Source: Capitulum mitella (Eukaryota; Arthropoda; Thecostraca; Pollicipedomorpha; Pollicipedidae). Taken from it: a DNA stretch of 64,000 nt. Of this stretch, positions 46,591 through 58,821 are shown piece after piece. The DNA is taken from assembly GCA_030062745.1 (NCBI GenBank), contig CP099842.1, forward strand, positions 22,167,822 through 22,231,821, written 5' to 3'. The position numbers and the translations under genes are program-made. The notes beneath the pieces were generated by a model. It was not told the DNA's origin. It made no database searches and was given only the letters and a program-made list of their open reading frames with translations. Position 1 is the first letter of the stretch. Each line of letters opens with the position of its first letter.

Positions 46591-48900
46591 TTCTGGCTCA
46601 ACTAACACCTAGCACCGACATGCTAGGCCAATGTTTGTCGTTGCCTTCATCCTACTTTGCTGTAGCGTTATTTTACAGTTTTGTCGTTACTTATGGCGTT
46701 ATTACGGGCTTTGAGATCAGTAAAGGGGTCCGCTTTGGTACACTGGATGGACGCTGAAATAACCTCATTCAGCTGACTGGTTCCTGAGGTGGGCGGGAAC
46801 GACCAAAAAATGACGTAATTGCTGGAAACGTGAAGAATACAGTAGCTAAATTCGCTGTCCGAAAAGCAATGATGCGTCCGTATTCAGACCTAACCTGTGT
46901 TCCATGCTTGATTCTTACGACACTTAAAAAAATACGTGTATCCCTCTAATGTACCATCTTCCACATCAGCTCTGGATTGTTCACTGTGTAAAACGTTCAG
47001 TGCCCTGGTTTATTTGACAGCTGGTTTCAGGATATTCCTGCGTACCCCTGCAAACCCGGAGCCAACGATACAGCGTAACATAAATCGTGGGCTTATCTAA
47101 CTGGCAAGAAACGCTAGTCATGTCAATGCCATTCTGTCAATTAGCATACAATGCAATGTTCTTTCACTTCCAGCTCCATTACACGCAATGCCGAGCAGCC
47201 GGAATGAGTTGCATTTGCGTCGTGTAACACTGAGCTTAAGGTATATGATTTAAAATGTGCTTGTTGGTAGGTGCCCATGAGGTTGCATCGTATTCGTATT
47301 TGCTCTGAAATTAGTTTGTTCTTAAGAAAGCTGTGTTCGCATGTCGCACGTGCAGATTTCTTCATGGGTAGGAAGCCCCTTTGCAATAGGCCAGCCCTCT
47401 TGGCGTGATGGTACGGAAGACTTCGGGCAGTTTCCATTACATCCATGATCAGTTTATCCTAGTTATCGAACAGTGAATAATGGAAAACGACGGGGAACGG
47501 AACCGAGCTCAAAGCTGCAAAGTAGACGTCACCCCAGGCGTTTTCATGAGACATCTTCGACAGGCCCATGAACTGCGACCTTGGGCATTGACATGGTTTG
47601 AAGTCGAATTACAGGAAAAGCGCTATTGCGGCCAAGCTTACAAGCAACCGTCACCCAAAACGATTCATTATGACATCGAGGGCCAACATGTCCAACTCGT
47701 CCAAGTGACCTAACCCATGACCCTGAATCTCGTGGGTAGGATAGTTGTTACGTTATGTTAGTTATGTGATTTGCCACCAGATACCTCACCAATATCACAG
47801 CGCAGCAGGCAGCCATGTCACGTGGTCTAGCAAACATTAGGATGAACGTTATGTGCTATGTGGGAGCCGCAAAAGGTGTAAATGGCGAATTAGCTCGCCA
47901 AGACTAACTCAGCACATCAACACCGGCCATCGTGAACGTTCTTTACGAGTAAGGAGTCAACGACTAGCGGTGTGTTTGGCTGCGGCACAGTTGCTCGCAC
48001 GTGGACCTCAAATTTTATCCACAGTGTCAAGCGCAAGGGTGCAGTTCCCTACTCCCTTGGCGTGGTTTAGCACTCCGAATGTTGACTGGGCACCCGAACT
48101 TGGTTCGACCGTAATATACGTCCCTAGAGAGTGATGCACGCAATGAATTCGTCCTCACATGGCAATGCATGTGTGAACAAGCCCAGTCAGTTTAAAAAGG
48201 GGACATCAGGAGTCAAATGGCACGAGGTCATCGAGGCATAATGTCAGCGACGCATACTCAAGACAGAAACTCTGACAATCGCATTTTTTGGTGGAGACTA
48301 CAGGTAAGTTTGGTTGGAATGAAGTATCCCGTTTTCTGCCTCAAACTGGAGTTCAAGGTAAAACGTGAGAACAGGGTCACGTGATACCATGCCTTTGGAT
48401 GCCATTTGGAGCCATTTTGGGTGACTATGACTACTTCTGGAAAGAAGTTCGCACTGGTACTGACTATGGAACACGTCGCTCCGCGCTCACATCGGTTTGC
48501 TAGAGTCGCTGTCTGAACTGATATTGGTGAGTAGTGGTAAGTACTGCTAAGTAATCATTGGTCTGATCAGCCTGACCTTATAACCTCAGCAGTCAGAACA
48601 GCCTGGCCTGTGAACGTTGACGGTCTGGTCTGGCTGTGCTGTTCCGTAACAGCCCCGCCACTCTTGCTGCTTCTTCGCAGCCAAGTCCGATTACTTCCGG
48701 CTTGCAGAAAAAGTTCTCGCGGGAATCGCTGGTGACAGGTTGTCTAACTGGGCAAAAACCTGCGAAAATGACAGGGTGGCAGCCATCAGGCATCCATTCT
48801 TAGTAATGGTACTGTCAACTGAACTTTGCTTGATTTGCAGAATTCAGTTACCGCAGGCCAAGATCGCTGGGCGCTGTACTAGTTTCAATCCGTGACAGGA
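46591..48900. other. No gene recognised
   Basis: Mixed composition with no motif-bearing frame and no repeat shared with the rest of the window. Confidence 0.45.
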
Positions 48901-48939
48901 TTCCCGAGCTCCTCCCGAATGATCAGAAGACGGCAGGTA

Positions 48940-49400
48940 CGTCAGGCTGCGGAGCGTCACAATGACTGTCATTACCACAGCGCCGCGTTTGGTCTCAGCT
49001 GGCTCGAGGGCGAGCGGCGTCGCAGCGTGTTATCAGCGCGCCGTGTCGGCGGCGGTTCCGTGCTCAGCGGCGGGCAATTTCCGCCGGCGGCCCTGCACAG
49101 GCGGCTCCCACGCCCGCCGGCGGAGACAAATGCTCGTGTCGCACAATGGACGGTCGGCGCGCGGCCGCCGCGCGCGCGGCACGAGACGCGCGCCGACTCG
49201 CTGTTTGCCGCTCCCGGCCGATGGCCGTGCGGAGACGCGAGCGCGGCTCTCACGCTGACAAACAACCGGCTAATGCCCTGGAAAACAGGCCAGCGCGGAC
49301 AGCCTTCTGCGGGCTCGTTCCCGCGGCATCTCTGCCGGCATCTCTCAGCCGAGGAAGACGCGCACAAGTCACAGTCCGAGCACGCCACGCGCGCTCCGTA
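48940..49400. promoter_or_regulatory. CpG-rich island with alternating CG run
   Basis: Dense CpG. 49,155-49,190 contains GCGCGCGGCCGCCGCGCGCG, an alternating purine-pyrimidine stretch able to adopt Z-DNA. No exon supported. Confidence 0.35.
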
Positions 49401-51480
49401 ACCGTGCATAACGGCGGACAGAATAGGCATAGGCATGGTTTCGTTCATGCTGATAAGTATGAACGAGTATGTTTTCGCGGTATCAGTGTCGTGTGTAGCG
49501 CGCAAATTATTTTGTCCAACAAAGGCATGCGCGGCAACAACGGCAACAACTTCATGCCATGATTTGTTAAGATTCTGTACTCTAATCAAACCCAGGAATC
49601 ATTTACGAAAAAAATTATAAGGAACTCATTCTATGGCATACTTAAAACCTAGAACTGAAGACGTTGGAGAAACGCAAGTTTCCAAGATCGGAAGCAAAAG
49701 TCATGTTAAGTTAAGTGTATTGTTCCTAAGTCGTTAATGAAACCGGCGTGTACTCAATTGGCCTACATGAGGGACAGCAAGAAATACCAACGGCTAGCCG
49801 GTCTCGGGGCGGTCCACCTGGAGATAAGGTTGCTTAGCAAGCTGGCCTGTCTTGCTACCGGTCCTATGGGGCTGATATGATTAGGATTTGATTTATGTCC
49901 TGTTGGTCTGATTTCATTTATTTAGGATTGATCTCCAGTAATCAGTCTAGCCTAAAACGCTGCAAATTAGTCTTTAAAGGGTTGCAGTGCACAGGCAAGT
50001 CCATTGGCCGACTGACCACAGACCATTACAAATTCAGCAGAAGAATTTAATTTTACATTCAGAAGCACGACAAACTCATGGGAAACCTCGGTATCGAGAG
50101 GATCGTCTAATAACGCATTTTTGGATGTTTTCTCAGAATAAATCTTCCGCGAAGCATTCACCGTCGCAAAACCATTCGTTAGAGCACCATCCGATGCAGG
50201 GTAACCAGGCTCACGCATTATTTCTCCATTACAAGTGACGTCGTAAGCGTGCCGCCTGCCAACGCCAGAAAGCCTTCCAGTGTTTCGCGCTTAGACGTGA
50301 CTCCCAAGCTGTTCAGGTCAGCAATGGGCGAGGCAAGAAATCCATCAGCGACTTCACCGCCCAGTTTCACCAGACAGTGGCCAGCCGAACGCGACGAGGC
50401 TATTCGTCAAACAGTGAGGGCGGCATTGTAGCCTTGGCTGGCGGGCATCCTTCAGTGCCCACGCCGGCCGGCGCTGACCGCTAACCGGCACCGGAGCCTC
50501 CCTTGACACGGTCCGGGAGCGATGACGGCGCACTCTGCGCACTGGTGAGAGGACGGGCCGGAGCCGCCGCTCGGGCCAGACGTAACCCAGAACAACGGGG
50601 CGCCAAGGTCGCGTCCGCCGGAACCCGCGGCGGCGGGGCTGGGCGCGCCGCGGCCGTGCTGGTACGCCCACTCGCGCAGGCCTTGATATGAGCGGATGGA
50701 TTGAAACAACAGAGCACGGAGCTCCCGTCTCGCCTGACTCCCGTCTCTCTGTTGTAGACGGGCACAGTTGAGCAAATTTATATTTGTTGATGGTGGGTTG
50801 CCGTTGATCAGTTTTTGCGCTGCGGGTAATCGATTTTATGCATTGTCGCGCTGTATTTTGGGTTTATGACATACATTCCTATACACGACAAACAATAGAA
50901 AAATGGAGACCAAAAACAAAAGGAAACTTAATACGCAGGACAGTACTTTGATACAATATTTGCATTTCCACTTCAGTTCGATTTTTCGGGGAAAATGGGT
51001 TAGTTCTGCGATTATTGGCAAGATATGATGGGATTTGTAAAGGATGCCGAAGGATGACAATGCCCATACGCTTCATGTAACTCTTGCATGTAGTATGTCC
51101 ACCCATGGGGCGTTCCAAGAAAAATCGACCAGGGCAAACACACCATAATTTCAGGTTTTGGTGAGATTTTGTCCAGAGAGCAATCTGTGACAAAGATTTA
51201 AAATTTTCTGTTCTCAGCTCGATTAGATGAGCAGTTTAGGAGACAGAGCGGTATACCTTTCTTTCCGAACCATCGCAGTTTTGAGGAAACGTGCTCCAAC
51301 CCGCCCAGCAAAACAAAACATTATCGTCAACTTAAACAAAATGCAAATGGATGTCATCAGCGTAGCCTAGCAAAACTTTGCACGTTTCGTTTCATTAAAA
51401 AAAATTCTTTTGGTACATCCTGCCCTGGTGATCTCGTTGTTAGGTCCAATTTTTAAAGTGTAGCCACCGATTCGGGTCAA
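49401..51480. other. No gene recognised; small CpG-rich patch at 50.45-50.69 kb
   Basis: Apart from the CpG patch, unique AT-biased sequence. No supported feature. Confidence 0.45.
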
Positions 51481-51502
51481 TATGCGGCAGAACGGGAAGG
51501 GA

Positions 51503-51520
51503 GGGGGGGGGGGGGGGGGG
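51503..51520 (+). repeat. G18 homopolymer
   Basis: Eighteen consecutive G residues preceded by GGGAAGGGA, the longest G run in the window. It may mark an unrecognised transposon end, since other long G runs here do. Confidence 0.9.
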
Positions 51521-51889
51521 TGCGCCGGACACCGTCCCCTTCTTTGAACGTCGAATTCTCATATTGACTCTATGGCGTGGACTGTAGGAAGTAACCTGTA
51601 AAGTAGCTTGTGCCGGAAATCCAGGTCTTCCTCCGATTATGTCGTCCGCTAATTTTAGTACGCGTTATAAGCGTTAATGAAAACTCAGTAGGTGTAAGCG
51701 ACTGACTTTATGTTAAGGCTGAGATGATGCGTTTTATGCATTCTGTAAACTGCAATTATAACGGAGAGCCCATATAATTCCAATGCTCAGTTTTACCTTT
51801 TTTACGAGCAGTTGGTGAGAGTCCCTGAAGACGCCTTCAACGCATCAACGAACCAGGATCGCGAACTGCAAATTCTGACTCTGCCTCAA

Positions 51890-52980
51890 CTCTCCTCGCT
51901 GAAACAGCAGCCTTCTTTGAAACATCGCGTTACATGGTGAAAGGAGAAAGGCAGATGATGAGTGAGCGTATGTTCTTCCGGATGTACCAGGTGATGAGTA
52001 AGGAAAAGCTGTCAGCAAATAGTAACAGGAAATTGTCTCCACGTTCCACGAACCCGATAACATCAATCGTATGTATTGCGGAAAGAGATTCTTCGCAAGT
52101 GCGTTACTGGGACGGAGAAAAAGCCAGGGTGCAGAAAACATCTGTGTTAAGGGAGACCACCGAGTGATTGATAAGATGTTTAAAAGCGACAAAAGGAATC
52201 CAAAACTAGGGTTTTCTGCGCTTGCTATAGTGTGCGTCCGCAACACTGTGCCTTGACTAGGGCAGGTGGTACACTGGTGGCTTTTGTTGCTACAAAACAC
52301 CGAAACCCGAAACTGCGGGTAGATGGCCTGAGCAAGTGTGGATATACATACAAGGACCTCATTGAAATGAATGGCATGAGTTCAGTTACCAAAAGAATCA
52401 ATCACCCAAAAGTGCCATGAGGTGCAGATAGACCTGAGTGCATGATGCACGGCTGCAAGTCATGCTCCGGGGAGCGAGGCGTGAAAGAATATTTGGAACA
52501 GCTTAGGTCAATGGAGTTATGTATGGACGTCAGACAAGAGCAATGGATTGAGTGGATCGGTGGGCGTTCAATGGAACGTTCGCCAGTGTACTCTTCGTCC
52601 TTCTGTGATGTACTATGGAGGCGGCTCGGACCTCGGTCATTGTAGTTACTGCTTTCTGTCAGACTCGGTGGACCACAGCACGGTCATGGCGCAGGCATTC
52701 AATTGAATGCTCATCCCGTATACCAGGAGAGTATTTCCCAATGTCTCGAATGTGATACGTGTATCTGATGGTTGTGCGGCACAGTACAAAATCAGGTTCA
52801 GCCTTGCCAATCTGTGTTACCATAAAGATGACCTTGGTGCCGGCGCAGAGTGTAATTTCTTCTCCACTTCTCATAGTAAAAGTGCATGGAATGGAATGGG
52901 TGATACTGTGAAATGCAATGCGGCAAGAGCTAGCCTCCAGGTGATCTAAAAAATCACATTCTTACTGTTGTCGACCTATA
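51890..52980 (+). pseudogene. Decayed transposon-type gene (DG-C-A-A-Q-Y-K family), copy 2
   Basis: Pieces appear in the plus strand in the order expected for one large protein family of uncertain type, with frame changes and stops between them. About 52,090: V-R-Y-W-D-G-E-K-A-R-V-Q-K. About 52,190: R-N-P-K-L-G-F-S. About 52,230: M-R-P-Q-H-C-A-L-T-R-A-G-G-T followed by K-H-R-N-P-K-L. About 52,440: C-M-M-H-G-C-K-S-C-S-G-E-R-G-V-K-E-Y-L. About 52,760: V-S-D-G-C-A-A-Q-Y-K. About 52,850: E-C-N-F-F-S-T-S-H-S-K and D-T-V-K. From memory, the D-G-x-A-x-Q-[YF]-K and N-F-F-A-T-S-H-x-K patterns mark an uncharacterised, transposon-borne family abundant in arthropods and cnidarians, probably with an RNase-H-like (DDE) fold. 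It is not intact, and I found no flanking inverted repeats. Confidence 0.7.
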
Positions 52981-53585
52981 TGAGTTTTGGAACGCACGTG
53001 TCAGCGACAACATCAAGTGCTTTCTCGTGTTGGGTGAGAGGATTAGTGAGCTGGAGGGACCTCAAACAGCGTTCTGAACAAACATGAACTAGGAATGGAA
53101 CATAGAAGTTTCATATATCATCGGCAACCTGTTGGCATGAGCAGTGTACTCTGTTACGAGCTGTCGTGTGGAGAACTGGTAAAAAAGTGCGTGATGAGAA
53201 GTGTGTAGACGTGTGACAAACCACACTTAGCTCGATAAAGACTTTGAAGGGATGTGTGACAAATGTGGCAATATTTTGCTATATTCTGAATAAATTTATT
53301 TTAGGCCATGCTTACCGCACTATTTCCATGTTGAGTACCGACGCAAATGTGGCAAAATGTCTTGTTGTGGGGTTGACGAGCTAGATATTTAAAATCACTG
53401 AAGTTGCGAGGCCGAAAACTTGTGTGGATTGTGATTGTGGACAGTTCAGCCTAGACCACATTTCCCATCGTCCGTTTTCTTGACACGGCAAAACGAATTA
53501 ATGTGGGCACCGACGTCACCAGTTTTTCTTCACTGGCATACCGGCAGTTAACCCACGCACGACCGTGGGTCGACGGAAATCACGC

Positions 53586-54717
53586 CCGACTGGGGGGGGG
53601 GGGCGGTTGACCGCCCCCTCTAACTCACGAACGGTTGGTCGCACGATAAAAACAAGCACACCGTTGGGAAGCTTGTGACGAGTAGAGCTCGAACCTGGTC
53701 TCATTTTTAGTTTTAGATAATATCTAAGCAATGTGCATCCTATATATGTTTTAGCCAACTGCATGAGACCGAGAAACGGCCTGAATCTCAAGGGCTGTGA
53801 CTAATAACGCATAGGTAAAGGTACCAACGCACAAGCAAAGGTCCGCAGATGCCGGTACACGTCTAATTTGTCAGATTTGTCCAATATATACGCTGAAATG
53901 TTGAGTTAAAGACACGGCAATTATCACGCCGGCTGTTCGTGGGCGCTGTAGCCGTCCGCGGTAGGAAATTACCGGGAACTACTGTTAGCGTTCCTTCATT
54001 TTTGCGACATAAGCCTATCCATGTAAATTTTATTGATCCTAGTGGTTCTTGTCACGGTTTCTCATGATTTAATTTTGGAAAAATTCATTAGTTACCAATC
54101 TTCACAACTGGCGGAGCTTTATTCGCCAGAGCCTGTTTGAAGTTTTTGATATTATTTACGTCTGTGAAGGCCAGTTTTGCCATTTCCTATCCATTCAGAG
54201 TAATTCATCGCTGATTTTGACGGTGGTACATTTCGGCTCACAACAGTTATTCGTGACCTGACCTCAGGTCAATGGCTGGAAGTCATTGATACTTTGCCCA
54301 TTGACGGTAACTAGATGTTTGCTTCACTCCTCACTAAAAATGTTATGAAAAAATCCGCCAATTTCCGAAAAAACGACATGTCTTAAAAATGGGCTTGACG
54401 TTAGGTCAATGATTCAGAAAATTTCGAAAAATCTGAGATAGCTGATCTGTTGCATCTATCAAGATCACTAATCTCTGGAAGTATTATTGTAATATCTTGT
54501 TTTCCAAAAAAGTTACAGTGCGCTAAATCTTCTCAAACATGGGTCCGTTTGACCTGACATAGGTCAAACACCTGACTTGACCTGGGGTGAAAACTTCGAC
54601 ACAAGGTGTAAAAATGATCAAACAAAAGGTGCACGAAGTTTCGTGGCGCTGTATTTGTTTGTTCTTTCGCAGTTCCAGGAAAACCTCAGTGGGGCCGGTC
54701 AACGGCCCACCAGTCGT
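53586..54717 (+). mobile_element. Large MITE-like element, copy C
   Basis: Starts CCGACT with a 12-G tract, CGGTTGACCGCCCC, and ends GGCCGGTCAACGGCCCACCAGTCG. About 1.13 kb, the same orientation as copy A. The interior shares AACGGTTGGTCGCA, TGACCTCAGGTCAATGG and TGAC...TAGGTCAAA with the other copies. No coding capacity is seen, so mobilisation would need a transposase from elsewhere. Confidence 0.88.
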
Positions 54718-55240
54718 GGTGGGGTTAATTGAAGCTCACTACATCATCTTTAGTTATAAAACAGCGTCATTTCTACTTCACATTATTTTAGCGAGTTCTT
54801 CAAGTAACATTTGAGTATTTGTTAACTCTGACCTGAAACGGTGGCCACATTTTAAAAATCTGGACTGAAAAGTAGGTCAAGAGGCCAAACGTATGAAAAT
54901 ATTTTCAAAAATCAGGAGCGAAACCTACAAAATTGCGCTAGAACATGCCGTTTGCAGGCACATGTTTCTGGCGTAAATCGACAGACTGTTTTCGTGGATA
55001 TGGAGCAATATGATAGGACATTTTTGGGCAAAATCGCAATTACTCCGAAAACTCCAACCGCCATATCTCCAGAATCCTTAGTTGGATCGAGCCAAAAATC
55101 GAAAAATGTGAAGTATGGGACAGAGATCACCCGTAAGACCAGTTTTGAACAAAATCGTAGACCATGGTGTTAAAGTACATTTGGGTAGGTACTTGGTCGA
55201 TTAATCCTGGAACGCTCTCAATACAAGAGCGAAGTTTCCG
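54718..55240. other. No gene recognised
   Basis: AT-biased sequence after large MITE copy C, no supported feature. Confidence 0.45.
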
Positions 55241-55559
55241 TCGGTCGCAGGCGGCCCGCACCCGAACCCTGTGCATGGCGTGACCGTTACGGGGCTGGTT
55301 TCCCGGCGGCGCCCAGCAGGGGAGCGCCTCCGGCGGTCCTGAAGGCCACGCCGCGGTCCTGGACCAGGCGCACCAGCTCCCCGCTCCGCCGCCGCTCTGA
55401 TCGATTGACGAGACTTGCGTCCACCGCGCAGTCGTGAAATATGACAGAATGTGTGAATGGCGTTGCGTTCGTCCTGACTGCACGCTGCGTCGTCGGGCTG
55501 GTTCGCCGGTAATAACGGCTCGGATTAAACGGCCGCCATTAGCGGAGATTGGCCCGGAG

Positions 55560-55750
55560 CGGGTCGGCGCCGCGGCCTCGCTGGGGCCCAACAGGGGCCG
55601 CCAGCTGGCCTGACGCGGCACGGACAGGCAGCTAGCTGACCTGACGCGGTACGGACAGGCAGCTAGCTGATTTGAAGCGGTGTATACAGACTGCCAGCTG
55701 ACCTGAATCGGTAAGGACAAGCTTCCAGCCGACCTGTTGCGGTACGCCGG
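55560..55750. repeat. ~34-36-bp minisatellite, about four or five units
   Basis: Units of CAGCTGACCTGACGCGGTAC followed by GGACAGGCAGCTAG recur with substitutions. It sits at the end of a CpG-rich patch starting at about 55,250. Confidence 0.85.
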
Positions 55751-55759
55751 GGTGCTGGA

Positions 55760-57620
55760 ATGACTCCTGAATCTGGCAAGTCGCTGTTTTGCTCTTAGGC
55801 GGAAGTATTTTCTATCGTATCTTTCCACTTGAGGTGTGAAATTGACTGATCTGGCAAACGGGTCGCCGACTTTCGCGATGATTGCGGTATTTGTCTGAGC
55901 TGGGCAACAGACTACCAGAACCTCTCGTAATTATACCGTCTTAAACATTCCGGGAAGTGAAATCGTAGGGATCCAGACAGATCGTATGGCCGCGATTGCC
56001 ACTTGCAGACTATGAGGATTTTTTCCGCGCAATGGAAAGGGGATATGCGGATATGGATGGTATGATTGCTTTCCGGCTCATACTCTTACACATGTTAAAC
56101 AGATTAAAAGAAGGTTTCCGATTGCGAGCCTGGGAAAATTGCGATTTTGCCATGCAGTCCCATTTCCAGCCTAAACAGTGGTTTAGTATATCAACCCCTT
56201 TATCTTTATGGTGGATGCCGGAGGCAAACCAAGTTGTTTTTTCAGTATGAACGTAAAATCCGATGAAAAGTGCATTATACTCGTCCTTTTCGACAAGACA
56301 ATGTTTTCCATGGTCGAACATGATGATGTAATGAAGAACGGTGTCTGACTGATGGTGCGGTTTAAAACTTATTAATTACGATATAAACAGCACTTTGTCA
56401 TCGACAATCTCGAGCCTCCCAGGCTAGGGACAGTTATTAAATTTTGCTCTTATAAGGAGCCCCTTGTGCAATATTTGACTCACACGTTTTGGTGCGGCTA
56501 AGGCGGGCTTTGTTCTCAGGTGGCCTTATCAGTTCTTGTGTTACGGGACTGTGATGCTGAAGGTCATTGCATTCTTCAGTCCTGTTACTACGGTTCCAGC
56601 TTAGTCGACCTCGTGTTCACCCAATCCTGCTCTTCTAGAAACCACTTTAGCGGGCAACGTATGAGGCTTAGGTAAGCAAAAATTGCTGTTTAGGCCGTTA
56701 TGCGTAAGAGTGGCAAAAGAGGCCGACTGACTGCAACGCCTGCCGTTCATGGCAACAAGCGCTCTTAACCGGCAGCCAAGGCTGGTGCGACCGGTGCGTT
56801 TTGAAATCCTTCATGAATCCGCAGATGAACCGACTGATATCACAGACTGACGACCGTGGATAATCCGGTCGAATGGGCGGGCGAGGAGTGGCAGATCCTA
56901 CACCCCAAACCCGCCAGTCTCTGGCACGCCAAGGCCAACACGTGCGTAGTGATTAACTCGTCGAGCACATGCTCCTTCCGCGCGGCCCTCTGAGGCACGA
57001 AGCCGGCCCGTGCCGCTGAGCATAAAAACCACCGGGATATGACTTCTGAAGCAAGGATGTTGGTGCTCTCTTACTTTTGAGGGCTGCGCGAGACAGCGCA
57101 TACTGCATCACCTAGGAGCAACTTTTTAGTACTTATTCAATTTCGGTTTCCTATTCACATTTTACTTACTATATTTATATTACTTGTCATACTTGATTCG
57201 ATATCTATGTACACATATGGGTTAAATATGTTATACATAACTGGTTTTTGTTGTTATTCCAGTCTGAAATGTCGTCGATATCCAATTCCCCCACAATAAA
57301 ATGCACTGATGTAAGACAGAAAGGCGCTAAAAGTTTTTCTCGCCAACTTCAAGGTCGGGAGGTTGGAAAGGCTGCATGTTTGTGACCTGAAGACGACCTC
57401 GATTTCAAATCCGTTTAACTCAGTGACGCTAAGACAAGTGCTTAAGAGGATAGGGTGACCACAGGGATCGTGCTGGGGTCTCACATCTCTCCTGCCTTAT
57501 CCGAAATTCACCACGTCTTTACCTCTGGCAGATCCTCTCAAGCAAATCTCTTTACCTACCTCAGGCATTCCACGACAGAACAACGAAAAAATATCAAATT
57601 TACACCATTGTGTTTCATGA
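55760..57620. other. No gene recognised
   Basis: Frames of 60-110 codons on both strands at 55,996-56,321 overlap each other and lack motifs. Nothing else supported. Confidence 0.45.
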
Positions 57621-57627
57621 GTTCATA

Positions 57628-58120
57628 AGGTAATCTTAGGCCCTAAAGACCTCTGCATAATCTTTAGATCTCTTCGAGCAACGTTTACCGAATTATGTCC
57701 TCGGGCATTTTCGAGAGGTCACACCGTGAGCCTATTGTTTGTGGTCCATAACTTGTAGCCAAATGATCCGCGCCGATAAAACGTACATATCGGCAAAGGT
57801 GAACTTGCCAAGATGGAAGGAAACTTTTGACATTTTTGAATTTTTCCCTTTTTGACCTTCTGACCTTATGACCTCGTGACTTTTTCTTACATGACCTACT
57901 TGGGCATATGGCACATCGGAAGTTGGTTTTTAACTTACGCCCAGTTAAGTTTTATGATTCATATGATGAAAGAAATCATACAAAGATGGGTTTTCCCCAT
58001 AAATACGATTTTTGACCTCCACAAAAACATGAATAGGTGGCTCTGGGAACGGTACGTCCGAATATCTTCGGTCTGGGTGGAGATATCGAGAGGCAGTAAA
58101 CGACATTCGATTGAATTTCA
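57628..58120 (+). repeat. Left terminal inverted repeat of the 5-kb element
   Basis: Pairs with 62,180-62,668 in inverted orientation. It is diverged with small indels, indicating age. It contains TGACCTTCTGACCTTATGAC, a cluster of TGACC half-sites. Confidence 0.78.
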
Positions 58121-58358
58121 TTGTGTACTGAAATTGATATATCTTTGTATATTTACAGAAATTACGTTATATACACACCTTAAGAAGATATCTAAGACAA
58201 TATTTGTAATCTGAAGTCAAATTTAAGGTCATATTAGAGATGGAATATGGGGAAATATATAATATTCGTAATCCGAACCCAAAATAACCATTTTAGCACA
58301 AAATACACAATGAAGCCCACTGATCACTTGATAATTAACTTACGGTTGAGTCGAGTGT

Positions 58359-58360
<2 letters not shown>

Positions 58361-58410
<50 letters not shown>
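58361..58410. repeat. (CT)25 microsatellite
   Basis: Twenty-five perfect CT units inside the 5-kb element, between its left inverted repeat and the coding remnant. Confidence 0.98.
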
Positions 58411-58412
<2 letters not shown>

Positions 58413-58595
58413 TTTTGTTGACATTAAAAACAAGGTCAAGTTGGGTCACGCAGAATGTATTTCGGAATTCAGCACATTTGCCCATAAAGTTCCTGCTGTA
58501 TCTCTGATGATACAGAACACAGGGGTAGCATGGCGCACGCGTTACTAGACCGACTTATACGAAAACTTCGGATAGCAGAACCTCACCTCAATCAA

Positions 58596-58800
58596 TACTT
58601 CATTTTGTGCACGGTGGTGCAGCTCAATACAAAAAATAATTCAACTTCATCAATGTGGTATTGACTTACGGGAGGTAAGTTTCCTCTGGGCAAACATACT
58701 GACGACCGAGAATGTGTTTCAGTAACTGCCGGACGACCTCGTCAGCCGCACGTCATTCATGTGTCTAAGCACCATGTCAAAGCTCGGTCACCACCGATCA
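58596..58800 (+). pseudogene. Small fragment of the same transposon protein, opposite orientation
   Basis: The plus strand reads H-F-V-H-G-G-A-A-Q-Y-K-K, stop, then F-N-F-I-N. This is a decayed version of the Y-F-T-D-G-C-A-A-Q-Y-K-K-N-K-Y-N-F motif found on the minus strand 0.6 kb away. The rest is unreadable. Confidence 0.5.
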
Positions 58801-58821
58801 CTGTCGCGGAATCATTCAGTT

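Noticed and set aside
51845..52300. 151-codon minus-strand frame
   Set aside because: It lies antisense to the decayed transposon protein; no motif.
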